Notes under the pieces: generated by a model
The model's input: the letters and a program-made list of their open reading frames with translations, nothing else
Told to the model about the DNA's origin: nothing
Databases searched by the model: none
In this document: positions 1-6,313 of the stretch, one piece after another
How the letters are laid out: each line of letters opens with the position of its first letter
Numbering within the stretch: position 1 is the stretch's first letter
Made by a program: the position numbers and the translations under genes
From: CF-161 sp035259145
Lineage (GTDB): Bacteria; Chloroflexota; Dormibacteria; Dormibacterales; Dormibacteraceae
Reading direction: 5' to 3'
NCBI GenBank assembly: GCA_035259145.1
Contig: DATFWQ010000024.1
Coordinates: forward strand, 1 to 17,348
DNA: 17,348 nucleotides

Positions 1-1
1 C

Positions 2-910
2 AACGAGGTCGTGCTGGTGGGTGGCGCCACCCGGATGCCGGCCATCCAGCAGCTGGTCAAGGAGCTGACCGGGGGCAAGGAGCCGCACAAAGGCGTCAAC
101 CCGGACGAGGTGGTCGCCGTCGGCGCCGCCATACAGGCCGGTGTGCTCAAGGGCGAGGTCAAGGACGTTCTTCTGCTGGACGTCACTCCCCTCTCGCTGG
201 GCATCGAGACGATGGGTGGTGTGTTCACGCGGCTCATCGAGCGCAACACGACGATCCCGACATCTCGTTCCAACGTCTTCACGACCGCGGCCGACAACCA
301 GACGTCGGTCGAGGTCCACGTCGTCCAGGGGGAGCGCGACTTCGCTCGGGACAACCGGACGCTGGGCCGCTTCCACCTTGACGGGATCCCGCCGGCACCA
401 CGCGGTATGCCCCAGGTTGAGGTCACGTTCGACATCGACGCCAACGGCATCCTCAACGTCAAGGCACAGGACAAAGGGACTGGCCGCGAGCAGTCGGTGA
501 CCATCACGGCGTCCTCGACTCTGAGCAAGGACGAGGTCGAGCGGCTGGTAAAGGAGGCCCAGGCGCACGCCGCCGAGGACCGGGGTAAGCGAGAGGAGGT
601 CGAGCTGCGCAACCAGGCCGACCAGATGGTCTACCAGGCCGAGAAGGTGCTCAAGGAGAACGAGGAGCGCATCCCTGCTGAGGTCAAGACCGAGGTCGAG
701 ACCAAGATGGAGGCGCTCAAGTCCGCCAGCAAGGGTGGGGACACTGCCGCCCTCCGCAAGGCCATGGACGAGTTCAACGAGGCGCTTCAAAAGGTAGGAC
801 AGCACATCTACCAGGGCGCAGGCGCCGGCGGTCCGGACGGTCAGGCTCCGGGGGGCCAGGAAAAGCCGAAAGAGGACGTCGTCGACGCCGACTACCGGGA
901 GGTCAACTGA
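2..910 (+). CDS. dnaK: Chaperone protein DnaK (Hsp70), C-terminal part; 5' end outside window
   Basis: ATP-dependent cytosolic chaperone that binds exposed hydrophobic peptides and works with DnaJ and GrpE. The visible part begins in the last segment of the nucleotide-binding domain (VLVGGATRMPAIQ, then NPDEVVAVGAAIQAG). It continues through the linker (DVLLLDVTPLSLGIET) and the beta-sandwich substrate-binding domain (VEVTFDIDANGILNV), then the helical lid. It ends in a Gly/Pro-rich tail and the typical acidic terminus EDVVDADYREVN. About 302 codons are present, roughly half of the usual 610-640. The reading frame is open to the window edge, so the true start lies upstream. No DnaJ or GrpE gene follows; the next gene is a tRNA, so dnaK is probably the last gene of its transcript. 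Identification is by conserved family motifs and is very secure. Confidence 0.98.
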   Translation, partial: NEVVLVGGATRMPAIQQLVKELTGGKEPHKGVNPDEVVAVGAAIQAGVLKGEVKDVLLLDVTPLSLGIETMGGVFTRLIERNTTIPTSRSNVFTTAADNQTSVEVHVVQGERDFARDNRTLGRFHLDGIPPAPRGMPQVEVTFDIDANGILNVKAQDKGTGREQSVTITASSTLSKDEVERLVKEAQAHAAEDRGKREEVELRNQADQMVYQAEKVLKENEERIPAEVKTEVETKMEALKSASKGGDTAALRKAMDEFNEALQKVGQHIYQGAGAGGPDGQAPGGQEKPKEDVVDADYREVN

Positions 911-1003
911 GGAGGCGCGCCGAGGGAGGTACAGTCCCTGCGGGCGAGGCGGGGCTTACCTCTTTGCGGCCGCCGGCGGCGCGTGCAGGAGCAACGCCGC
1001 TCG

Positions 1004-1009
1004 TAGAAT
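1004..1009 (+). promoter_or_regulatory. Putative -10 hexamer for the tRNA-Thr gene
   Basis: TAGAAT lies 10 bases before the first base of the tRNA in an otherwise GC-rich spacer, so transcription could begin just before the mature 5' end. No convincing -35 box is visible about 17 bases upstream. The same hexamer precedes pyrG. Confidence 0.45.
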
Positions 1010-1019
1010 CTGACCTCGC

Positions 1020-1095
1020 GCCGACGTAGCTCAGCCGGCAGAGCAGCCGCCTCGTAAGCGGCAGGTCCGGGGTTCGAATCCCCGCGTCGGCTCCA
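1020..1095 (+). tRNA. tRNA-Thr (anticodon CGT)
   Basis: A complete cloverleaf of 76 bases. Acceptor arms GCCGACG and CGTCGGC pair fully. The anticodon stem is GCCGC/GCGGC around the loop CTCGTAA, giving anticodon CGT at 1053-1055, which reads the ACG threonine codon. The T arm contains GGTTCGAATCC. The discriminator base is T and the CCA end is encoded in the DNA (1093-1095). The gene stands alone between dnaK and the acetyltransferase gene, with a possible -10 box just upstream. I see no clear terminator after it. Confidence 0.96.
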
Positions 1096-1121
1096 GCGCC
1101 CATCGGGACGCGGCTGTCGGC

Positions 1122-1127
1122 TACGAT
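1122..1127 (+). promoter_or_regulatory. Putative -10 hexamer for the GNAT gene
   Basis: TACGAT lies 9 bases before the GTG start at 1137, and no Shine-Dalgarno sequence lies between them. This spacing would give a leaderless or nearly leaderless mRNA. It matches the pattern at several other genes here, but taken alone it is weak. Confidence 0.3.
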
Positions 1128-1136
1128 CCGCCTTCG

Positions 1137-1610
1137 GTGGAACCAGTCGTGGTCGAGTTGCTTCCGAAAGAGGAGTTCAACCTCGTCCGGCCCTTGTTGG
1201 TGGATCTGCACCTCCACGAGCAGCCGCACTACACCGACCACCCCCAGCTGACGCGCGCGCAGCTAGAAGCCTCCTTTGAGGAGGTTCAGGGAACGTTCCG
1301 GGGCGAGAACGTCATCATCGCGGTCCGCGATGGTCCGGCAGGTCTGGCCGGGTTCTGCTGGGTGGTGCTGTTCGACCCCGGGACCGGCCTCGAAGGCGAG
1401 CTGGCGGAAGTCTACGTTGCCGAGGAGCACCGGGGGCGGGGCGTGGGCGAGGCGCTGGTCCGCCGGGCCGTCGAGCTGTTTCGGGAACGCGGCGTGACGT
1501 TGGGATACGTCTGGACCCGCGCCGAGAACGACCCGGCGACGCGGCTCTACCACTCGGCGGGCTTTGAGCCGACGCGGCAGCTTGTCCTGACCTGGTATCC
1601 GTCCTCCTGA
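1137..1610 (+). CDS. GNAT-family N-acetyltransferase
   Basis: A 157-residue protein with a single GNAT fold, the usual size for the family. The acetyl-CoA pyrophosphate-binding motif is clear: HRGRGVGEALVRRAV at about residues 98-112, following the strand AEVYVAEE. The C-terminal part (ENDPATRLYHSAGFEPTRQLVL) is the standard final helix and strand, with the Tyr that often acts as general acid. The enzyme should move an acetyl group from acetyl-CoA to an amine, but the substrate cannot be told from sequence. It starts at GTG 1137, just after the tRNA gene, with no Shine-Dalgarno sequence. A TANNNT hexamer 9 bases upstream suggests a near-leaderless transcript. The neighbours give no hint of substrate. 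Confidence 0.85.
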   Translation: MEPVVVELLPKEEFNLVRPLLVDLHLHEQPHYTDHPQLTRAQLEASFEEVQGTFRGENVIIAVRDGPAGLAGFCWVVLFDPGTGLEGELAEVYVAEEHRGRGVGEALVRRAVELFRERGVTLGYVWTRAENDPATRLYHSAGFEPTRQLVLTWYPSS

Positions 1611-1624
1611 ACCAGGGGCAGGAT

Positions 1625-1630
1625 AGACTG
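1625..1630 (+). promoter_or_regulatory. Putative -10 hexamer for the HtrA-like gene (leaderless)
   Basis: TAGACT ends 5 bases before the GTG start at 1636, and there is no ribosome-binding site between them. A transcript starting about 6-7 bases after the hexamer would begin at or beside the start codon. No obvious -35 box is visible. Confidence 0.45.
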
Positions 1631-1635
1631 TCGCT

Positions 1636-2766
1636 GTGATCGAGCCCTCGGGGCCCGAGTCACCCAGAAAGACGCACGAAGCCCGTGGCCGCGCAGTCAC
1701 GCGACGCGCCCTCTTCGCGTCGATGCTCGTCGCTGCGGTCGTGGGTGGCGCCGTCGCTGCAGGGGTGACCCTGGGCACAATGCGCCTGCAGTCGCGCACC
1801 AACCCTCAGGAGGTCGGCCTCACCACGGGTGTCACCATCAAAGAGGAGGACGCCACCAACGCCGTAGCGCAGAAGGCGGCTCCAGCGATCGTGTCGATCG
1901 TGACGCAGGAGTCAAGCCTGAGCCATGGTTCCGGGTTCCTGGTCACAAGCGACGGCTACATCGTGAGCAACGTTGCGGTGATCGCGAATGCCAAGAGCCT
2001 GGCCGTGCTGCTCAGCGGCGACCCGAAACGGCATGACGTCCGGCCCGTGGACTACGACTGCACGACCGGCGTCGCGGTGCTCAAGATGGACCAGGTCTCG
2101 AATCTGCCCACCCTGGCCTTCGACAACGGTGCCAGCCTGCAGCTCGGCCAGTTCGTGATCGTTCGCGGAGGCACCTGGAATGACCCCCATGTCGTTACCA
2201 GAGGGGTGATAAGCGCCCTGCACAGCATGGTGACTGTTGCCGCGCCCTTTGGCGGCACCCCTGAGCGTCAGATGAGCAACGTCATCCAGACCGATGCTCA
2301 GATCGACCCCGGCGTCTCGGGAGCCCCCCTGCTGAATGTGGGCGGGCATGTCATAGGCGTGACCATGGCGGGGTCCAGCCACGGCCAGCCGGTCGGCTTT
2401 GCACTGCCCAGCAGCGATCTCGAACAGGAGGTTGAACAGATCATCCAGGCAGGCAGCCTGGTGGTTGCTTCCCTCGGTGCCCAGACGCTCGACGTGAGCG
2501 CCGACACCGCCGCCGTCAGGGGTGGGGTGCCCGGCGCTCAGATCACGTCCCTCGACTCGGGAGGCCCGGCAGAAAGGGCCGGCCTGAAGACGGGTGACGT
2601 GATCACACAGCTCGATGACCAGAAGCTCGACGACGCTCACCCGCTCGCGCCGCTGCTGCGTACCCGCTTCAAGCCGGATCAGCGGGTGACGGTCAGCTAC
2701 GCACGTAGCGGATCGAGCGGACAGGTGCAGCTTACGCTCCTGGGCGAACATCCGTCCTGCCGATGA
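1636..2766 (+). CDS. HtrA/DegP-like trypsin-fold PDZ protein with degenerate catalytic triad
   Basis: A 376-residue membrane-anchored protein. It has a short basic N-terminus, one hydrophobic segment at about residues 25-45 (signal anchor), a trypsin-like domain (about 82-270) and a C-terminal PDZ domain (about 282-372, with SGGPAERAGLKTGDVITQLD). This is the layout of HtrA/DegQ proteases. The active site is not intact. The usual TNNHVV block reads SNVAVI, with Ala114 where the catalytic His belongs. The usual TD(I/L)AVLK block reads TGVAVLK, with Gly145 for the catalytic Asp. Only the Ser is kept (Ser228 in DPGVSGAPLLN, instead of NPGNSGGPL). I infer it is not an active serine protease and may be a scaffold or peptide-binding sensor outside the membrane. 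The start GTG 1636 fits a leaderless promoter. The reading frame is clean, so this is divergence rather than a recent pseudogene. Confidence 0.85.
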   Translation: MIEPSGPESPRKTHEARGRAVTRRALFASMLVAAVVGGAVAAGVTLGTMRLQSRTNPQEVGLTTGVTIKEEDATNAVAQKAAPAIVSIVTQESSLSHGSGFLVTSDGYIVSNVAVIANAKSLAVLLSGDPKRHDVRPVDYDCTTGVAVLKMDQVSNLPTLAFDNGASLQLGQFVIVRGGTWNDPHVVTRGVISALHSMVTVAAPFGGTPERQMSNVIQTDAQIDPGVSGAPLLNVGGHVIGVTMAGSSHGQPVGFALPSSDLEQEVEQIIQAGSLVVASLGAQTLDVSADTAAVRGGVPGAQITSLDSGGPAERAGLKTGDVITQLDDQKLDDAHPLAPLLRTRFKPDQRVTVSYARSGSSGQVQLTLLGEHPSCR

Positions 2767-2784
2767 ACCCAGCCGTTTTCCACC

Positions 2785-2790
2785 GGAGGA
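2785..2790 (+). promoter_or_regulatory. Ribosome-binding site for the MBL-fold gene
   Basis: GGAGGA ends 7 bases before GTG 2798. This fixes that GTG as the start rather than TTG 2791, which is in another frame and too close. Confidence 0.7.
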
Positions 2791-2797
2791 TTGCAAC

Positions 2798-3430
2798 GTG
2801 GACGTGACATGGCTCGGACAGAGCTGCTTTCGCCTTCGCGGCCGGTCCGCCGCGGTCGTGACCGATCCATACCCCCCCGCGATCGGCCCGCGGCTCAGGC
2901 TCGACGCAAACCTGGTGACGGTCAGCCACGGTCACGAGGGCCACAGCCACGTGCAATCGGTGCGGGGCGCCTACGAGATCAACGGGCCTGGCGAGTACGA
3001 GGTTGCCGGTGTGACGGTGCACGGCCTGCCTACCTTCCATGACGCCCAGCAGGGTGCTGAGCATGGCCGCAACACGGTGTACGTGATCGAGCTGGACGAT
3101 GTCCGGATCTGCCACCTGGGCGACCTCGGTCATCCTCTGGACGACGACATGCTCGAGACCATCGGCAACATCGACGTGCTCCTCGTGCCGGTTAGCGGGG
3201 GCTGCACGCTGGACGGCGCCAGGGCAGCCGAGGTCGTCCGCCAGCTGGAGCCTCGTTTCGTCGTGCCCATGCACTTTGGCCACCCAGCCATGCGCAAAGA
3301 GCTGGCACCGGTTGACCGCTTTCTCAAAGAGATGGGCGTCGCTGAGGCGGAGGCCCAGACCAAGCTCTCGGTCCAGGCCAGTTCAGCCGAGGGGGAGACC
3401 AAGGTGGTCGTGCTCGACCCTCGCGTGTAG
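2798..3430 (+). CDS. MBL-fold (metallo-beta-lactamase superfamily) protein
   Basis: A 210-residue single-domain protein of the Lactamase_B_3/UPF0173-like type. It opens with the typical first strand MDVTWLGQSCFRL. The metal-binding block is SHGHEGHSH, with His44, His46 and His49 placed as in the HxHxDH signature. Asp109 lies in CHLGDLGH, and the last His is in VPMHFGH (His159). The usual Asp of HxHxDH is Gly48 here. From memory, related proteins in Chloroflexota share this (HDHPGH-type), so I do not treat it as loss of function. These proteins are annotated as metal-dependent hydrolases of unknown substrate. It sits 31 bases after the HtrA-like gene with its own Shine-Dalgarno sequence, and could be co-transcribed with it. 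The start is GTG. Confidence 0.85.
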   Translation: MDVTWLGQSCFRLRGRSAAVVTDPYPPAIGPRLRLDANLVTVSHGHEGHSHVQSVRGAYEINGPGEYEVAGVTVHGLPTFHDAQQGAEHGRNTVYVIELDDVRICHLGDLGHPLDDDMLETIGNIDVLLVPVSGGCTLDGARAAEVVRQLEPRFVVPMHFGHPAMRKELAPVDRFLKEMGVAEAEAQTKLSVQASSAEGETKVVVLDPRV

Positions 3431-3479
3431 GGAGACTGGCGGGTGCCGGTTTCGCCCGGCCGAGCCAGCCAGGGCGCGG

Positions 3480-3485
3480 TAGAAT
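3480..3485 (+). promoter_or_regulatory. Putative -10 hexamer for pyrG
   Basis: TAGAAT lies 24 bases before the TTG start, followed by an A-rich stretch and a Shine-Dalgarno sequence. A start site near 3492 would leave a leader of about 18 bases. No pyrimidine-rich attenuator of the kind known for Bacillus pyrG is visible. No good -35 box is seen. Confidence 0.4.
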
Positions 3486-3497
3486 TACAAAAACCGC

Positions 3498-3504
3498 AGG
3501 AGGT
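3498..3504 (+). promoter_or_regulatory. Shine-Dalgarno sequence that sets the pyrG TTG start
   Basis: AGGAGGT ends 5 bases before TTG 3510. This supports the unusual TTG start, as does the match of the encoded N-terminus to the family (MANYVFVTGGVVSSLGKG). Confidence 0.8.
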
Positions 3505-3509
3505 CCAGG

Positions 3510-5162
3510 TTGGCGAACTACGTTTTCGTGACCGGCGGTGTCGTATCTTCGCTCGGCAAAGGGATCACGGCTGCCTCGATCGGCAGCATCCTGAGGAGCC
3601 GTGGCCTCTCCGTATACCTCCAGAAACTGGACCCCTACCTCAACGTCGACCCGGGAACAATGAGCCCGTACCAGCACGGCGAGGTCTTCGTCACCGACGA
3701 TGGCGCCGAGACCGACCTGGATCTAGGCCACTACGAGCGCTTCGTCGACGAGAACCTCTCGGCGGCCTCCAATGTGACAACGGGCAAGGTCTACGCCGAG
3801 GTCATCGCCAAGGAGCGGCGCGGCGATTACCTGGGGGCCACCGTGCAGGTGATCCCCCACATCACCAACGAGATCAAGGAGCGGATTCTGCGAGCCCAGC
3901 GCGAGTCGCAGGCGACCGTCGTCGTCTGTGAGGTGGGAGGCACGGTTGGCGATATCGAGAGCCAGCCCTTCCTGGAGGCGATCCGCCAGCTCAAGAACGA
4001 CCTCGGCCGGTCCAACGTCTTCTACGTCCACGTCTCGCTGGTACCCCTGATCAGGGGCGAAGAGATGAAGACCAAGCCCACCCAGCACTCCGTGCAGGCG
4101 CTGAGAGCCATTGGTATCCAGCCAGACGCCATCGTCGCCCGCTCCGAGCGGCCAATCGACCAGGATTTGAAGGAGAAGATCGCGCTCTTCTGTGACGTGC
4201 CTCGGGAGGCGGTGATCAGCGTCCCCGACGTCGAGTTCATCTATGACGTGCCCCTAATGCTCGAGGACGCGGGGCTGGGCAGGATCATCTCCCGTCACCT
4301 CCGTTTCGACGGCAACGGCCATTCACCGGAGCTCGAACCCTGGAGGCGGCTGACTGAGCGCATGCGCCGCCCCAAGGGGTCAGTCCCCATTGCCGTAGTA
4401 GGCAAATACGTGCAGCTTCCGGACGCCTACCTCTCCGTCACCGAGGCACTCCGCCACGCCGGGTTCCATCACGACGTGGCAATCGACATCCACTGGGTCT
4501 CGTCGGAACGAATCGATCAGGGGGACACCTCGCCGCTCAGGGGCGTGGCCGGGATCGTCGTGCCGGGCGGCTTCGGCTATCGCGGCATCGAAGGGAAAGT
4601 CGTAGCCTCGCGATGCGCGCGCCACAACCGCATTCCTTACCTGGGACTGTGCCTGGGCTTGCAGTGCGCCGTGATCGACTTCGCACGGGAGGTTCTGGAC
4701 GCGCCCGACGCCAACTCGACCGAGTTCGCCGCCTTCACGTCGACCCCGGTGATCGACCTCATGCCGGAGCAGCGCGACGTGGCCAACCTGGGCGGGACCA
4801 TGCGGCGCGGCTCGTACCCCTGCAAGCTGCTGCCGGGCAGCAAGGCACACCAGGCATACGGTGAGCAGGTCGTATACGAGCGGCATCGCCATCGCTTCGA
4901 GTTCAACAACGAGTACCGCGAGCTGCTCCAGGACGCGGGCATGATGTTCAGCGGCCTGTCACCAAACGGAAGGCTGGTCGAGATCGTGGAGCTCGCCGAT
5001 CACCCATGGTTCGTGGCCAGCCAGTTCCATCCGGAGTTCCGGAGCCGGCCCCAGCGGGCGCATCCTTTGTTTCGTGAGTTCGTGGCCGCCGCCATCAACG
5101 CGAGCGGCATCGACCAGATGGAGCTGCGGCCGCCAGAGCTGCAGCGAGCCGAGACGATCTAA
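3510..5162 (+). CDS. pyrG: CTP synthase (glutamine-hydrolysing)
   Basis: Makes CTP from UTP, ATP and glutamine, the last step of de novo pyrimidine nucleotide synthesis in the cytosol. It has 550 residues, the usual length. The N-terminal synthetase domain (about 1-267) begins with the P-loop region GGVVSSLGKGITAASIG and holds the block LDPYLNVDPGTMSPYQHGEVFV. The C-terminal class I glutamine amidotransferase domain has the nucleophile Cys381 in GLCLGLQ, with His507 and Glu509 in QFHPEF. All key residues are present, so it should be fully active. It starts at TTG, chosen because of the AGGAGGT site and the conserved N-terminus. A possible -10 box lies at 3480-3485. The GlpX-like gene follows after only 17 bases and is probably co-transcribed. 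Confidence 0.98.
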   Translation: MANYVFVTGGVVSSLGKGITAASIGSILRSRGLSVYLQKLDPYLNVDPGTMSPYQHGEVFVTDDGAETDLDLGHYERFVDENLSAASNVTTGKVYAEVIAKERRGDYLGATVQVIPHITNEIKERILRAQRESQATVVVCEVGGTVGDIESQPFLEAIRQLKNDLGRSNVFYVHVSLVPLIRGEEMKTKPTQHSVQALRAIGIQPDAIVARSERPIDQDLKEKIALFCDVPREAVISVPDVEFIYDVPLMLEDAGLGRIISRHLRFDGNGHSPELEPWRRLTERMRRPKGSVPIAVVGKYVQLPDAYLSVTEALRHAGFHHDVAIDIHWVSSERIDQGDTSPLRGVAGIVVPGGFGYRGIEGKVVASRCARHNRIPYLGLCLGLQCAVIDFAREVLDAPDANSTEFAAFTSTPVIDLMPEQRDVANLGGTMRRGSYPCKLLPGSKAHQAYGEQVVYERHRHRFEFNNEYRELLQDAGMMFSGLSPNGRLVEIVELADHPWFVASQFHPEFRSRPQRAHPLFREFVAAAINASGIDQMELRPPELQRAETI

Positions 5163-5179
5163 GCGTCGAATACACCGAA

Positions 5180-6145
5180 ATGGAGCAGCCGTTCACCGAG
5201 GTGCGGGCCGATGTGCGCGCAGACGTTGCACATGCCCTGGTTCGTGCCACAGAGGCGGCTGCGCTCAAGTCTGCACGGGGTATCGGGCGAGGAGACGCCG
5301 ACCGCACGCGCGAGACAGCCGCCGTGGAGATGCTGCGTGCTCTCGAGGGTCTGGGCATCTGCTGCCGGGTGATGCTCGGGCCGCGCGGCGAGCGGATCCT
5401 CGCCCACGGTGTGACCGTTGGCCAGCCGGACAGCCCCCACTACGACCTTGCCGTTTACCCGGTCGAGGGAGCGAGCCTGGTCGCCAGAGGGCTGCCGGGC
5501 GCCATCTCGGTCCTCGTCGCTGTCCGGTCCGACGCCTTCCCGGTGCCGCCCCCTGTCTGGTATGTCGAGAAGATCGTGGCCGGGCCGGCGGCCCGGGGCG
5601 CACTCGATCTGGACGACCCGCTTGCCGACAACCTGCGCCGCATCGCCTTCGCGCGTGACGCCCGCGTCTCAGACCTCGCCGTGGCGATCCTCGACCGGCC
5701 ACGACACCAGGAGCTGGTCGAGGAGGTGCGCGACGCGGGCGCCCGCATCGTGCTGCTCGAGGAGGGCGAGATCGCCGGGGCGCTGCTGGCGGCCACACCC
5801 GGCACGGGCGTCGACGCGATGGTCGGCGTCGGCGGCCTTCAGGAGACCGTGATGGCTGCCTGCGCAGTTCGCTGCCTGGGGGGTGAGATCCAGGCGAGGC
5901 TTTGGCCCCGCAACGACGAAGAAAGACTGCTCGCCGGCGATGAGGTTGGCCGGGTTTTTGGCGTGGAGAACCTTGCGCCCGACCAGGTGGACGTGGCGGT
6001 GACGGGGATCAGCGGAGGGCCGCTGCTGGCGGCGGCCTGGTTCGGAAGCCGCGGTGCCGAGACCGAGTCGCTGACTCTCTCGACCCGCTTCCACACCGCG
6101 CGGCGCATCAAGACGTCGCACTATCGGGTGGGCAAGCCGGGCTGA
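5180..6145 (+). CDS. GlpX-like (class II fructose-1,6-bisphosphatase fold) protein with eroded active site
   Basis: A 321-residue protein that aligns along its whole length with class II fructose-1,6-bisphosphatase. Shared blocks are ALVRATEAAALKSARGIGRGD (split here: ALVRATEAAAL, then GIGRGD), YVEKIVAGP, LDRPRHQELVEEVR, GVGGLQETVMAA, CLGGEIQARLWPR and AVTGISGGPLL. The metal-binding and catalytic motifs differ strongly from the family. The usual GEGE block is GPRG (67-70). The usual DPI(D/E)GT block is YPVEGA (93-98), losing the first Asp and the Thr. The Lys after GRGD is Ala40. The Glu of the GGxPEG block is kept (Glu222). I infer loss or change of phosphatase activity. The frame is intact and family-length, so the protein is probably under selection. 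It lies 17 bases after pyrG, probably in one transcript, which could suggest a link to nucleotide metabolism, but this is speculative. Confidence 0.82.
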   Translation: MEQPFTEVRADVRADVAHALVRATEAAALKSARGIGRGDADRTRETAAVEMLRALEGLGICCRVMLGPRGERILAHGVTVGQPDSPHYDLAVYPVEGASLVARGLPGAISVLVAVRSDAFPVPPPVWYVEKIVAGPAARGALDLDDPLADNLRRIAFARDARVSDLAVAILDRPRHQELVEEVRDAGARIVLLEEGEIAGALLAATPGTGVDAMVGVGGLQETVMAACAVRCLGGEIQARLWPRNDEERLLAGDEVGRVFGVENLAPDQVDVAVTGISGGPLLAAAWFGSRGAETESLTLSTRFHTARRIKTSHYRVGKPG

Positions 6146-6153
6146 CGTCCTCG

Positions 6154-6274
6154 CCCCCTCGGCTTCGCCGGGTACTCCCCCGACATCCCACCCCGCGAAG
6201 CAGGCTTCGCGGGGACCCCGGCCGCGCCCCCCTCCCCCGGCTTCGCCGGGTACTCCCCCGACTTCGCGGGGGAG
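6154..6274. repeat. Hairpin-rich intergenic repeat cluster
   Basis: The spacer between the GlpX-like and M50 genes holds a perfect 25-bp direct repeat (6160-6184 and 6238-6262, 78 bases apart). Each copy contains a small palindrome of the form CCGGC-TTC-GCCGG, slightly weaker in copy 1. Between them lies a perfect 11-bp inverted repeat (6191-6201 with 6204-6214, loop of 2). After copy 2 lies a perfect 8-bp inverted repeat (6253-6260 with 6267-6274, loop of 6). CTTCG/CGAAG cores recur throughout. This could be a REP-like or MITE-like element, or a compound transcription terminator for the pyrG transcript; there is no T-run, so an intrinsic terminator of the standard type is not supported. Confidence 0.75.
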
Positions 6275-6313
6275 AGACGGGTCTGCACAACGCCTGGTTC
6301 GGGTGGGCCGAGC

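Noticed and set aside
928..960. Terminator after dnaK (AGGGA/TCCCT stem)
   Set aside because: Five base pairs with no following T-run; too weak to call.
2930..2948. Missing Asp in the HxHxDH motif of the MBL protein as evidence of a third pseudoenzyme
   Set aside because: As I recall, related Chloroflexota proteins also have Gly at this place while keeping the His residues, so it looks like a family feature rather than decay.
6160..6262. CRISPR-like repeat-spacer pattern
   Set aside because: Only two copies of the 25-mer, the spacer itself is palindromic, and there are no cas genes in the window.
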